Shown here one piece after another: positions 35,026 through 44,194 of a stretch of DNA of 64,000 bases. The notes under the pieces are model-generated. The model was not told the DNA's origin. It did not search any database and saw only the letters and a list, made by a program, of their open reading frames with translations. Numbering within the stretch: position 1 is the stretch's first letter; the number at the start of each line of letters is the position of its first letter. Origin of the DNA: Shimwellia blattae DSM 4481 = NBRC 105725. GTDB lineage: Bacteria > Pseudomonadota > Gammaproteobacteria > Enterobacterales > Enterobacteriaceae. The stretch lies in NCBI RefSeq assembly GCF_000262305.1, contig NC_017910.1, forward strand, positions 3,100,001 to 3,164,000, in the 5' to 3' direction. The position numbers were made by a program, and so were the translations under genes.

Positions 35026-36294
35026 TCAGGTGGTGGATGCAGCGTGCAGTGACGCCGCAGGCCGGGCGGCGCGCAGTGTGCGCCCCGGGTTGGTCTGGCT
35101 GGCCAGCAAGGCCTGAACCTTGCTGACAATATGCGCGCCAATCGGTATTGCGGAGGTGGCCGCAGGCGATGGCGCATTACAGGTGTGGATCGAGCGCGGC
35201 GTGGTCACAAAAAGGAAATCGTCGATCAGTTTGCCCTGTGGCGACACCGCCTGGGCACGCACCCCGGCAGGCCAGGGTTGCAGATCGTTTAGTGTCAGGC
35301 TCGGGCAGTATTTCTGCACCAGGCGCAGATAGCCGCTGCGGCACAGGGAGTTTTTCATCTCCCCCAGCCCGGCGCGCAGATTGTTTTGCAGCACCCGGCG
35401 GATCCCCGCCGATCCGAAGATTTCCAGGGTATCGGCGAGTGAGAAATCACGCTTACGGTAGCCTTCCCGTTTAAAGGCCAGCACCGCATTCGGCCCCACG
35501 GTGACGCTGCCGTCGATCATGCGTGTCAGATGCACCCCGAGGAACGGCATAGCCGGATCCGGGATCGGGTAGATCAGGTGGTTGACTATCTGGTTGTGCT
35601 GAGGGGCGAGGCGGAAATATTCGCCCCGGAACGGGCAGATAATAAAGCCAGGATCGACCCCGATCATTTTCACCAGTCGATCCGCCATCAGCCCGGAGCA
35701 GCTGATAAGCGTTGCCCCTTCATAAGAGTGACCCTGGCGGGTGGTGACCACCACGCCGCTGGCGTGCTCGTGCAGGGCGCTGACTTCGGCGTTGTAATAG
35801 ATTTCGCCACCTCTGGCCTGGAAGATTTTCGCCATGGCGGCGGTCACTTCCCGGTAGCTGACAATGCCGCTGGAAGGAACCAGTATGCCGCCCAGACCGG
35901 TGATATTGGGCTCGCGCTCTCTGAGCTCCTGAGCACTCAGCCAGTAACGCTCCAGGCCGTTGGCCTCGGTGCGCTCCCACAGGGCTTTCATGCGGGTCAT
36001 CTCCAGTTCCGAGGTGGCCACCAGCAGCTTGCCACAGGTGTCGTAGTGGATATTGTTCTGGTCACAGAAGGCTTTGGTGGCCCGGTTGCCGGCAAGGCAG
36101 AACTGCGCCTTGAGGCTGCCCGGGGTGTAGTACACCCCCGCATGGATGACGCCGCTGTTGTGCCCGGTCTGGTGGCAGGCAGGGCCGGGCTCTTTTTCCA
36201 GCAGGGCTATCCGGGCATCCGGATAGACCTCTATCAGTTGCATGGCGGTGGACATGCCAATGATGCCCCCGCCGATAATCACAAAATCATACAT
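35026..36294 (-). CDS. lhgD: LhgD/LhgO, L-2-hydroxyglutarate dehydrogenase
   Basis: 422 aa FAD-dependent oxidoreductase. The dinucleotide-binding GGGIIGMSTAMQL (residues ~8-20) and GHNSGVIHAGVYYTPGSLKA identify the L-2-hydroxyglutarate oxidase family (formerly YgaF). It oxidises L-2-hydroxyglutarate made by GlaH to 2-oxoglutarate, passing electrons to quinone at the inner membrane. It starts 27 bp after glaH. Confidence 0.95.
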   Translation of the reverse strand: MYDFVIIGGGIIGMSTAMQLIEVYPDARIALLEKEPGPACHQTGHNSGVIHAGVYYTPGSLKAQFCLAGNRATKAFCDQNNIHYDTCGKLLVATSELEMTRMKALWERTEANGLERYWLSAQELREREPNITGLGGILVPSSGIVSYREVTAAMAKIFQARGGEIYYNAEVSALHEHASGVVVTTRQGHSYEGATLISCSGLMADRLVKMIGVDPGFIICPFRGEYFRLAPQHNQIVNHLIYPIPDPAMPFLGVHLTRMIDGSVTVGPNAVLAFKREGYRKRDFSLADTLEIFGSAGIRRVLQNNLRAGLGEMKNSLCRSGYLRLVQKYCPSLTLNDLQPWPAGVRAQAVSPQGKLIDDFLFVTTPRSIHTCNAPSPAATSAIPIGAHIVSKVQALLASQTNPGRTLRAARPAASLHAASTT

Positions 36295-36321
36295 CCGCTA
36301 CTTTCCTTCGCCGGTTAGCGC

Positions 36322-37287
36322 TTACTGGTGGGTCTGATAATGCTGGGTGGCATAGCTGATGTAGCCACGCTGGCGCATCAGTTCACGGCGCAGATCCGGG
36401 TGCGGGGTGAAGCGATCGCGACCGTGGAGCCAGAACAGGTTGTTGATCAGCAGGAACTTACCCACCGGCACCGGTAGCGAGAGGATCTTTTTGCTGGTTT
36501 CCAGCGCGTCTGAGAGATCGCTAAGCCAGGTGCCCTCTTCAATGTCTTTCGGCTGGACAAACTGGTCGATATAGCGCATTACCGGGCGGCCCTGGTGGTC
36601 GACATCAAACACCGGGTGGAAGACATCCTTCGCCACGTTTTTGCTTGGCGGTGCCGCCCAGCGCATGTTGCGGCGGGCCAGCGGGTGGCGGAAGAACTGC
36701 TCCAGGTGCTCCCAGTCATCAAGGTGCAGCAGCAGGGAGTTACCGCCCTGCATGTTCTGCTCGTCGATTTTCATCATCAGTACATAATCGGTCACTTCTT
36801 CGACGTAGGTGCCATCGTTATGCAGCTCCATGACCCGGTGGGGCTGGCGCAGGTAGCTGTCTGAGTTATCGACATTTTTTACCACGAAGCGGGCATAATA
36901 CTGGCCGCTCATCGCATCGTAGTTAGAGCGGCCTATCAGATGAGCCACGGCCGTTGCCAGTTTGACCATGTCGTCTGCCTGGCTCACGTTATCAATGCCC
37001 TCAGCACCAATCAGCAGCGCCCCTTCATCGCGGTTTAGCAGGGTGTGAATCAGCAGCGGCTGAAGCTGCCCCGCGCACAGATCGTCGAGCACGCGGGCCA
37101 CTTTGAAACGCAGGAAAGATTTGTACTCCAGCGCCTGCACTGGCCACTGTGCCACCTGCTCCAGAAACTGCCGGGCAGTTTCAGCGCTAAAGGTCAGCTC
37201 CAGCAGACGGGGCGATTGCACGCTCGGGGCAATGGTAAATCCGGTGGTTCTCTGGACAGCGGGTTTTACGGCAGTCAGTGCGTTCAT
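36322..37287 (-). CDS. glaH: GlaH/CsiD, glutarate 2-hydroxylase
   Basis: 321 aa Fe(II)/2-oxoglutarate-dependent dioxygenase. Metal ligands His156 and Asp158 (MELHNDGTYVE) and His288 (FWLHGRDRF) sit four residues earlier than in E. coli GlaH, in line with the shorter N-terminus. It hydroxylates glutarate to L-2-hydroxyglutarate, using 2-oxoglutarate and oxygen. First gene of glaH-lhgD-gabD-gabT-gabP-glaR. Confidence 0.95.
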   Translation of the reverse strand: MNALTAVKPAVQRTTGFTIAPSVQSPRLLELTFSAETARQFLEQVAQWPVQALEYKSFLRFKVARVLDDLCAGQLQPLLIHTLLNRDEGALLIGAEGIDNVSQADDMVKLATAVAHLIGRSNYDAMSGQYYARFVVKNVDNSDSYLRQPHRVMELHNDGTYVEEVTDYVLMMKIDEQNMQGGNSLLLHLDDWEHLEQFFRHPLARRNMRWAAPPSKNVAKDVFHPVFDVDHQGRPVMRYIDQFVQPKDIEEGTWLSDLSDALETSKKILSLPVPVGKFLLINNLFWLHGRDRFTPHPDLRRELMRQRGYISYATQHYQTHQ

Positions 37288-37493
37288 CAGGATCTATCCT
37301 CTGTTGATAATCAGGGAGACAAGGCGATGTTCATTTCGTAGCCATAAATTAAAAATATCTACATTTTTGGATAATGCGTATAAAACGGGCAAATTGTTTA
37401 ATTATTGTGATCAATTCGGCATTTACTTAACAATACAATTACATTTAACGGGGATATTTCTGACAGCAACAGCTGCAGGAGGGCCAGGCACAT
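37288..37493 (-). promoter_or_regulatory. glaH promoter region and CRISPR array boundary
   Basis: AT-rich control region. It contains TTGT/TTTT-type sequence (minus strand around 37380-37440) of the kind GlaR binds in E. coli and a CRP-like half site (TGTGATCAATT at 37408-37418). In E. coli this promoter is sigma-S and CRP dependent and GlaR-repressed. No gene is seen. The oldest CRISPR repeat begins at 37494. Confidence 0.45.
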
Positions 37494-39780
37494 GGGGTTA
37501 TCCCCACGGGGGTGGGGAACATATATAAACCTGATCATCCGTGTCCATATGCCACGGTTTATCCCCGCTGGCGCGGGGAACACAATGCTCGCGGGGAATG
37601 AACCTGTAAGCGCTGCGGTTTATCCCCGCTGGCGCGGGGAACACAAACAGTTTACTGGCGCGACTGTGCCATTCAGCGGTTTATCCCCGCTGGCGCGGGG
37701 AACACGCCACGGCCACAACGATAGGCGGGACCATCTGCGGTTTATCCCCGCTGGCGCGGGGAACACATCCAGTCAACATCAAACGAATAGCGGTAAACCG
37801 GTTTATCCCCGCTGGCGCGGGGAACACATATGCAGAGAATCTCTTCATGTTTTTTATTTCGGTTTATCCCCGCTGGCGCGGGGAACACATCCTGTAGCGG
37901 TTATTAGTGCTGTTGTTGCACGGTTTATCCCCGCTGGCGCGGGGAACACCTGGTGAATGACGAGGGGACATATTCGTTTAACGGTTTATCCCCGCTGGCG
38001 CGGGGAACACGCTGGCAGGCTAACCCATGGGTTTGGGTGATCGGGTTTATCCCCGCTGGCGCGGGGAACACGAAGAACCGATCACGGCAAAAGAAGCCGC
38101 CACCGGTTTATCCCCGCTGGCGCGGGGAACACCATTTCACCGTAAATTCTTCGCACTGCTGAACCGGTTTATCCCCGCTGGCGCGGGGAACACACACCAT
38201 TATGTTTTCTACTGCTGATGGTGACCGGTTTATCCCCGCTGGCGCGGGGAACACAACAGCGTGCCCGCGTTAACGATATCAATAATCGGTTTATCCCCGC
38301 TGGCGCGGGGAACACTTTTTTACCTGTTTGATAAGCCATTTTGTTTCCGGTTTATCCCCGCTGGCGCGGGGAACACAACAAACACAGCCGGTGAATTTAA
38401 TAACCACGCGGTTTATCCCCGCTGGCGCGGGGAACACGCACATTCCAGGGCCAATTTCTTAATATCATAGGGTTTATCCCCGCTGACGCGGGGAACACCC
38501 TGGATAAATTAGGTTCTATTAACGTTGCCACGGTTTATCCCCGCTGGCGCGGGGAACACGGTTGCTCGCTCAATAAACAGAGATTCATTCTCGGTTTATC
38601 CCCGCTGGCGCGGGGAACACTGGAAACGACACCGCAAGAGAAGTTAAACGATCGGTTTATCCCCGCTGGCGCGGGGAACACAAGAATTGCTGAATTAGGA
38701 TATATCCCAATCACGGTTTATCCCCGCTGGCGCGGGGAACACCTGGCGATCATATTTATCATCGCCTTGTCTATCGGTTTATCCCCGCTGGCGCGGGGAA
38801 CACGCACCGGATTTATGCGTGGTTCTCCGCCGTTGCGGTTTATCCCCGCTGGCGCGGGGAACACGTGATATCAGTTGTCATGCTTGGACTCCACGCGCGG
38901 TTTATCCCCGCTGGCGCGGGGAACACAATTCCCTGATATGAAAAACAATCTGGAAGCGCGGTTTATCCCCGCTGGCGCGGGGAACACGCCTGCCCAGCCG
39001 CGTTAAATCGGTTAAGGACCGGTTTATCCCCGCTGGCGCGGGGAACACATTAGCAGCACTGGTCACTGCAATTGTGTTTTCGGTTTATCCCCGCTGGCGC
39101 GGGGAACACTTGCTAACCAGTTTTACAGTCTTAGCAAATTTCGGTTTATCCCCGCTGGCGCGGGGAACACAAATGATGGTGATAAAACCATACTGAAACA
39201 GGCGGTTTATCCCCGCTGGCGCGGGGAACACGACGGCACCGCATCGCCGACCATGGTGATCACCGGTTTATCCCCGCTGGCGCGGGGAACACTAGAAGAA
39301 GAATAACAATTGGGGCGAAAGCCCCGGTTTATCCCCGCTGGCGCGGGGAACACAAGCTAGGAATGAAAACATAATATCACAGTTGCGGTTTATCCCCGCT
39401 GGCGCGGGGAACACGTTCTGAGGCTGAAATTAAATTGGTGCGTGAACGGTTTATCCCCGCTGGCGCGGGGAACACAAAATCAATGAGATGAAAGCAACCA
39501 TAGAAAACGGTTTATCCCCGCTGGCGCGGGGAACACAAATGGAGAATCCTGTATCAGGAAACCAATTCCGGTTTATCCCCGCTGGCGCGGGGAACACGGA
39601 AAGAGAAAAATTTAGTCGTGATGTGGAAATGGTTTATCCCCGCTGGCGCGGGGAACACTTGCGATCCAGATGCCGGAAATCAAAGAGCATCGGTTTATCC
39701 CCGCTGGCGCGGGGAACACGTATCTCTGTATGTAAAGAAATCCGTAATTTACGGTTTATCCCCGCTGGCGCGGGGAACAC
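37494..39780 (-). CRISPR. Type I-E CRISPR array, 38 repeats and 37 spacers
   Basis: 29-bp repeats with 32-nt spacers (61-bp period; one 33-nt spacer before the repeat at 38898). Thirty-seven repeats starting at 37555 through 39752 are nearly identical on the plus strand, beginning CGGTTTATCCCC, with core GCTGGCGCGGGGAACAC. The first base varies in a few (38043 and 38470 G, 39630 T); the repeat at 38470 has one substitution in the loop (CTGACGC). The repeat at 37494 is degenerate (22 of 29 match). The crRNA strand is minus, because the GTGTTCCCC...ATAAACCG form runs that way and the leader and cas2 lie at the right end. Repeat 39752-39780 is thus the newest, 37494 the oldest. Spacer origins cannot be told without searches. 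Confidence 0.98.
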
Positions 39781-39864
39781 TCTAAATATAGACAACTGAA
39801 TTTACTGCATTTTTTTAACGTTTCTGATTCTACCAAATTCTCCAGATTATTAAAGAACGTTAAC
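39781..39864 (-). promoter_or_regulatory. CRISPR leader
   Basis: AT-rich 84 bp between the newest repeat and the cas2 stop. On the minus strand it ends TTTAGA just before the repeat, as in the E. coli leader, and has GGTAGAAT (TAGAAT at 39827-39832) as a likely -10 for pre-crRNA. The leader may reach into the cas2 3' end. Confidence 0.75.
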
Positions 39865-40158
39865 TTACTGATTTATAACAGGCAGAAAAGAGACCAGTCG
39901 CAGACCATCAAGATCTACCGGAATACGGCGGTTCTCACCGTAAGTCTGAAACTCAAACCCGGATTCGGTATTTGTCGCCCAGGCCATCACCACACTTCCG
40001 CCCTCCGCCAGTACCGAGATCTGCTCCCATATCATTGCCCGGATACGTGCCGACACATCCCCCACATAGACACCCGCCCGGACCTCCAGTAACCAGACAG
40101 CAAGCCGCCCGCGCAAACGCGGCGGAACATTTTCCGTAACCACAACCAGCATACTCAT
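39865..40158 (-). CDS. cas2: Cas2e, CRISPR adaptation subunit
   Basis: 97 aa, ferredoxin-like fold of the I-E type: MSMLVVVTENVPPRLRGRLA, WLLEVRAGVYVGDVSARIRAMIW. It bridges two Cas1 dimers in the spacer-integration complex. The last cas gene, 2 bp after cas1, next to the leader where new spacers enter. Confidence 0.96.
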   Translation of the reverse strand: MSMLVVVTENVPPRLRGRLAVWLLEVRAGVYVGDVSARIRAMIWEQISVLAEGGSVVMAWATNTESGFEFQTYGENRRIPVDLDGLRLVSFLPVINQ

Positions 40159-40160
40159 CG

Positions 40161-41078
40161 TTAGTGACTCCGGTGCCCGGCATCCCCCAGGGAAACCGGT
40201 AATGGGATAGCCACCGGCTGGGCATCTTCCGGCGGCGGTGGTGGCTGGATCTCCCCGGCAGCCAGAATCTCCTCGATCAGAGGAATCAGCCGCGCCAGGG
40301 TTTTAGCACTGCGAAAAATATCGCGACAGGCGAGCCGCACCTCCCGGTCGGGCTCGGCAGGGTGATGTTTTGCGATCTCAAACGCCTTCGGCACCACCGT
40401 ATCGAACTTAATAATGTCAGCGATATCATAAACAAAGGACAATGGCTTACCGGTGTGAACAAAACCGATGGCCGGGGCATAACCTGCCGCCAGTACGGCC
40501 GCCTCCGTAACACCATAAAGGCACGCCGTTGCCGCGCTGATACACTGGTTAACCACATCGCCCTTCTCCCAGTCTTTGGGATCATAACGACGCCCGTTCC
40601 ACTTAACACCATACTGCTTTGCCAGTAGCGCGTAAGTGGCCCGCACCCTGCTACCCTCGATGCCGCGCAGCTGATCGACCGAGCGCCGGGCCGGTGCCGG
40701 TTCCCCAAAGCGCAGTTCAAACATTTTGCGCACCACTTTAAGGCGCAGCTCGTCATCCAGCGCCAGCTTCGCCTGGTAGAGTAACTTATCCGACCGCGCG
40801 CCACCCGGCTGGCCGGAGGAATATACCCGGACACCCGCCTCCCCCACCCAGACCAGCAATGTGCCAACCGTCGCTGCCAGGCGCACCGCCGCATGAGATA
40901 CCCGGGTGCCAGGCTCCAGCATAATGCAGGCCACCGATCCCACCGGTATATGCGTGCGCACGCCGGTTTTATCGATCAACACAAACGCACCGTCGATCAC
41001 ATCTATCTGACCGTACTGCAAAAAGATCATCGAGACCCGATCCTTTAGCGGGATCGGGTTCAGGGGAAGCCAGCTCAT
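40161..41078 (-). CDS. cas1: Cas1, CRISPR integrase
   Basis: 305 aa from ATG 41078, the same length as E. coli Cas1. Catalytic residues lie in GSRVRATYALLAKQYGVKW (Glu just before, in GIEGSR, and metal site) and IGFVHTGKPLSFVYDIADIIK (His and Asp). The ATG overlaps the cas6e stop by one base (TGATG); the longer in-frame start lies within cas6e. It cuts and joins spacer DNA into the array with Cas2. Confidence 0.96.
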   Translation of the reverse strand: MSWLPLNPIPLKDRVSMIFLQYGQIDVIDGAFVLIDKTGVRTHIPVGSVACIMLEPGTRVSHAAVRLAATVGTLLVWVGEAGVRVYSSGQPGGARSDKLLYQAKLALDDELRLKVVRKMFELRFGEPAPARRSVDQLRGIEGSRVRATYALLAKQYGVKWNGRRYDPKDWEKGDVVNQCISAATACLYGVTEAAVLAAGYAPAIGFVHTGKPLSFVYDIADIIKFDTVVPKAFEIAKHHPAEPDREVRLACRDIFRSAKTLARLIPLIEEILAAGEIQPPPPPEDAQPVAIPLPVSLGDAGHRSH

Positions 41079-41779
41079 CAGCGCCCTCTTTTCACCATCA
41101 GCATGCCGCACCCCAGCGCCTTACTTTTGCCGATACCGTTAAACAGGGCGGACCCGAACAGCGCCACGTTCGTGACCTGTAAAGTACCGGCAAAATCCAC
41201 ACTGCTGTAGGTGACCGGCGCTTCCTGCTGCTTACGTGTAAAGCTGTGCTGCTGATACCCTTTAACGCAATCACTATCCACCACGTCTGTATCGTCGTCC
41301 CCGGCCCACAGGGCCAGGCTTGCCGGCTGTGCCGGTAACAGACGAAATCCGTGCTGCTCCCCTTGCCTTTCCAGCCACGATTGCGCGGCCTGCTGCTGGA
41401 GCCCCCACCATTGTTCGCGGGGCACACCCCGGGCTTTCGCCTGGTATTTGGCATCCATCATCACATCGCTGCGTTTCCCCTGGCGGGTGACTACCGGGTT
41501 AGCCCTGAGCTGAAAATCCAGCACGGCCCCCTGCGCCAGTTGTGGCCGGAAGGGCCGGGTTTCCACCGCCAGCAACGCATGCCCGGTCAGTGGCGGCATG
41601 GCAGACAACATAAAAAACTGCCCGTTATCCTCCTGGCGGAACAGAAACTGGCGCCGATCCTGATCCGGGAAAAGCTGCCATAACCACTGGTGGCTGGCAT
41701 AAGGGGCCGCCGCATCCCATTTCTGCAGCATCACGGGTTGCAGCTGTTCAAGCCGCAACCGAATCCGAGACAAATACAT
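41078..41779 (-). CDS. cas6e: Cas6e/Cse3, pre-crRNA endonuclease
   Basis: 233 aa, N-terminal MYLSRIRLRLEQLQ and the C-terminal glycine-rich ALFGSALFNGIGKSKALGCGMLMV typical of Cas6e. SHQWLWQLFPD and QFLFRQE are family marks. It cuts each repeat 3' of its hairpin leaving the 8-nt 5' handle, and stays on the crRNA in Cascade. About 30 residues longer than E. coli CasE, which is within family variation. Confidence 0.95.
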   Translation of the reverse strand: MYLSRIRLRLEQLQPVMLQKWDAAAPYASHQWLWQLFPDQDRRQFLFRQEDNGQFFMLSAMPPLTGHALLAVETRPFRPQLAQGAVLDFQLRANPVVTRQGKRSDVMMDAKYQAKARGVPREQWWGLQQQAAQSWLERQGEQHGFRLLPAQPASLALWAGDDDTDVVDSDCVKGYQQHSFTRKQQEAPVTYSSVDFAGTLQVTNVALFGSALFNGIGKSKALGCGMLMVKRGR

Positions 41780-42504
41780 TATTCCCTCCCCTGGAGCGGC
41801 CCGCTGAACCGGGTGTAACGACTGAACTGCCAGCGCTGGCGGCTTACTGGCTGGTTATTACTCTGCTGGCTCTGCTGCCAGGCCAGGCTCGTTTCTTGCG
41901 GATCGTCCCAGTAGCACATCCCGGTTTGCGTCACAAAGCCCGCCAGCGCTGAGGGGGTTATCTCCTCTGCGGCCTGGATCAGCACCTCTTTCAGAGAGCC
42001 ATTCAGCACGCGCGGCGCCAGTGGCAATGCCAGCGGGCAGGATTTACGCCCCAGATACAGCGGGAAAACGGGCTCCAGCAACGCCTCACGTAATGTCTCC
42101 AGCGCATAAGGCGCCCCGGGCGTTGCCGACACGGCCACATGCCAGTAACCATCACAGCGATATTCGCGCAGGGATATCAGGGTGCTGACCTCATCCGGTG
42201 CCAGGCACAGCTCATCACGGCGCGTGTAGTAACGGTATTTTTTATTTTCCCGGGGGGCACTGACGGTATGGTAATCGCGCAGCCAGCGCTCCCGGGAAGA
42301 GGGCGCATGCACCGCCAGATGGTAGTGCTGATTAAAATTATTCAGTTGCGCTTCATCTTCCCGGCGGATCCCCAGCGCTGCTGCCAGCAGCCCCAGCAAG
42401 GCCGAACGGGTAGGAACGGATGCCGAGTGGCGCACCTCCCCCACGGCCTCTTCCCCCCACGAGGCAAGCGGCGCATATAACTGAAAAACCAGATAGTCTT
42501 TCAT
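41779..42504 (-). CDS. cas5e: Cas5e/CasD, Cascade subunit binding the crRNA 5' handle
   Basis: 241 aa RAMP protein. LVFQLYAPLASWGEEAVGEVRHSASVPTRSALLGLLAAALGI is the Cas5 N-terminal signature. It caps the crRNA 5' handle (AUAAACCG type) in Cascade. The stop overlaps the cas6e start. Confidence 0.95.
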   Translation of the reverse strand: MKDYLVFQLYAPLASWGEEAVGEVRHSASVPTRSALLGLLAAALGIRREDEAQLNNFNQHYHLAVHAPSSRERWLRDYHTVSAPRENKKYRYYTRRDELCLAPDEVSTLISLREYRCDGYWHVAVSATPGAPYALETLREALLEPVFPLYLGRKSCPLALPLAPRVLNGSLKEVLIQAAEEITPSALAGFVTQTGMCYWDDPQETSLAWQQSQQSNNQPVSRQRWQFSRYTRFSGPLQGRE

Positions 42505-42513
42505 CGCATATCC

Positions 42514-43569
42514 TTACTGGCTGACGAATGCCAGCAGCGCATCCAGCGATCCGACTGCTCCGGGCACATTAAGCTCCGCAGTGTGTTCTGCACACTGCCC
42601 GTAGGCCCGGTCAAAATTCGCCCGCTGCTGCTGGAGCAGCGCAATGGCCGACTCAATCTGATTTTCACTGCGCACCGGCTGGAAAAACGCTGCCGCCAGC
42701 GAGCGGGGCTGCCTGGTGCCAATTTCCGCCAGCGCGTAGGAGGCATAAGCCCGGGAGGCAAAACTGTTTTGTTTCCCGGTGGGCGATACGGTTAATGCCG
42801 TTTCCGTTAATGCAGCCAGTGCCCGCCGGGCCAGCGCCTCGTCACCGCCCAGGTTTTCAATCAGTAAATCGCGGCTGATGCAGATATAGGTGTAGAACAG
42901 TGCCGATGCAAAACCCTGCTCCCCCATATGACCAGAGCCGCTATCTTCTTTGCGGTTCAGATCATCTACGGCAGTGAAGAAATCATCTTCAATGGTCACG
43001 GCGCTGACTCCCAGGGCGTGAGAGACCTGGCAGGCGGCTTCCACGTTAAACGCCGGAGACGATGCCAGCATGCGGCCAAATAGCGCCATATCGACACCCT
43101 GCAGCTCTTTGCGCAGCAGTTTTAGCTCGTCATCAACAGGCTCACGGTTCTCAGCAATCAGGCACTTCACCAGCGCATCAATCAGGCTGATTTCATGGGG
43201 GCTGACGTGGGCAATCTGTTCAATTTCAAGATTTTTTGTTGTCTTCGCGCCTTTATCACTTTTGACTTTACCAAACTGCGCGGCAATTTTTTCCGCTGCG
43301 CTTCTGGCGATTTTTTCCGCCACACCGGCGTCTGTCATCGGCTGGTAGACATACTCCACCGCCAGGCGGCGGGTGCGCTTACCAATATGCCCGGCCATCG
43401 CCTCTTCAAAAAGTGCCGACGTGCGCCAGGCGCGTTTCAGGCTCTGGGATGACACCCGCAGGCGTTCGGCACCGCCCATATATGCGGTTTTCGGGCGCCC
43501 GGAATCATCACGGTTCAGGTTAGAGGGGGCGTAAGCCGTCAGCAGGTGTAACTGGATAAACGTGGTCAT
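42514..43569 (-). CDS. cas7e: Cas7e/CasC, Cascade backbone subunit
   Basis: 351 aa. TFIQLHLLTAYAPSNLNRDDSGRPKTAYMGGAERLRVSSQSLKRAWR is the Cas7e signature, and MGEQGFASALFYTYICI follows in the second half. Six copies form the filament along the spacer and flip out every sixth guide base. It lies 9 bp before cas5e. Confidence 0.96.
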   Translation of the reverse strand: MTTFIQLHLLTAYAPSNLNRDDSGRPKTAYMGGAERLRVSSQSLKRAWRTSALFEEAMAGHIGKRTRRLAVEYVYQPMTDAGVAEKIARSAAEKIAAQFGKVKSDKGAKTTKNLEIEQIAHVSPHEISLIDALVKCLIAENREPVDDELKLLRKELQGVDMALFGRMLASSPAFNVEAACQVSHALGVSAVTIEDDFFTAVDDLNRKEDSGSGHMGEQGFASALFYTYICISRDLLIENLGGDEALARRALAALTETALTVSPTGKQNSFASRAYASYALAEIGTRQPRSLAAAFFQPVRSENQIESAIALLQQQRANFDRAYGQCAEHTAELNVPGAVGSLDALLAFVSQ

Positions 43570-43591
43570 TATTAATTCCTTCTAAAAATGA

Positions 43592-44194
43592 TTACCGGGC
43601 ACGTGAGGTGGTGAGGTATTCACTGGCCCAGCGAATGCGGTTGCGCTCAAAGGGGTTGGTGGTTTCTGGCTGGTGCTCTGAACGGCGCTGCCACTCTTCC
43701 ATCCACAACAAGATGCTGTCTGCCAGAGAGAGTACGTTTACCCCCTCATGGCCGCGGATCTTCACGGCGCGGATCAACAACTGGCTAAAACTTTCCGGAT
43801 CGGCTGCTTTTTGCAGGCGTTCAAAGCGCAACACGCTCACACAGGGATCGTTACCATTCAGCTTCTCCCCCAGTTGTGCGCCAAAACTGAGCTTCCCGTT
43901 GTGGGTTTTAATATGGGCAGCCACACCGGCAAAGAGCGCCAGCGCCATCTGATGCAGCGGTGACAGTGGCATATGCGCGCCAAGCTGGCGGCGTAGCGCA
44001 TCATATCCTTCACAGGTCAGCGCCCCGTAAGGGGGCTCTACCCGCCGCAGCTCCGCCCGCCAGGCGCGCCCGTTAATCCGTTGTTCTTCCTCACGACCGT
44101 AGCGTTGCGCTAACAGATCAAACCAGTTCAGCAACGCCTGCTGCGCACGGGTATCTTTGATCCGGCGCGGGGCGGCTGTATCACTGTTCAGCAT
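43592..44194 (-). CDS. cse2: Cse2/CasB, Cascade small subunit
   Basis: 200 aa from ATG 44194 (MLNSDTAAPRRIKDTRA), overlapping casA by 14 bp. The longer reading to 44374 lies inside casA. All-helical, with RINGRAWRAELRRVEPPYGALTCEGYDALR and SFGAQLG as family marks. Two copies contact target DNA in Cascade. Confidence 0.92.
   Translation of the reverse strand: MLNSDTAAPRRIKDTRAQQALLNWFDLLAQRYGREEEQRINGRAWRAELRRVEPPYGALTCEGYDALRRQLGAHMPLSPLHQMALALFAGVAAHIKTHNGKLSFGAQLGEKLNGNDPCVSVLRFERLQKAADPESFSQLLIRAVKIRGHEGVNVLSLADSILLWMEEWQRRSEHQPETTNPFERNRIRWASEYLTTSRAR

Noticed and set aside
35530..36318. 262-aa plus-strand frame opposite lhgD
   Set aside because: Antisense shadow of a well-recognised gene.
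37408..37423. Full CRP site at glaH
   Set aside because: Only one half-site (TGTGA) is good; the other half does not match.
37492..39799. Several open frames with repeated GLSPLARGT / RFIPAGAGNT / VYPRWRGEH units
   Set aside because: They are translations of the CRISPR repeats and spacers, not proteins.
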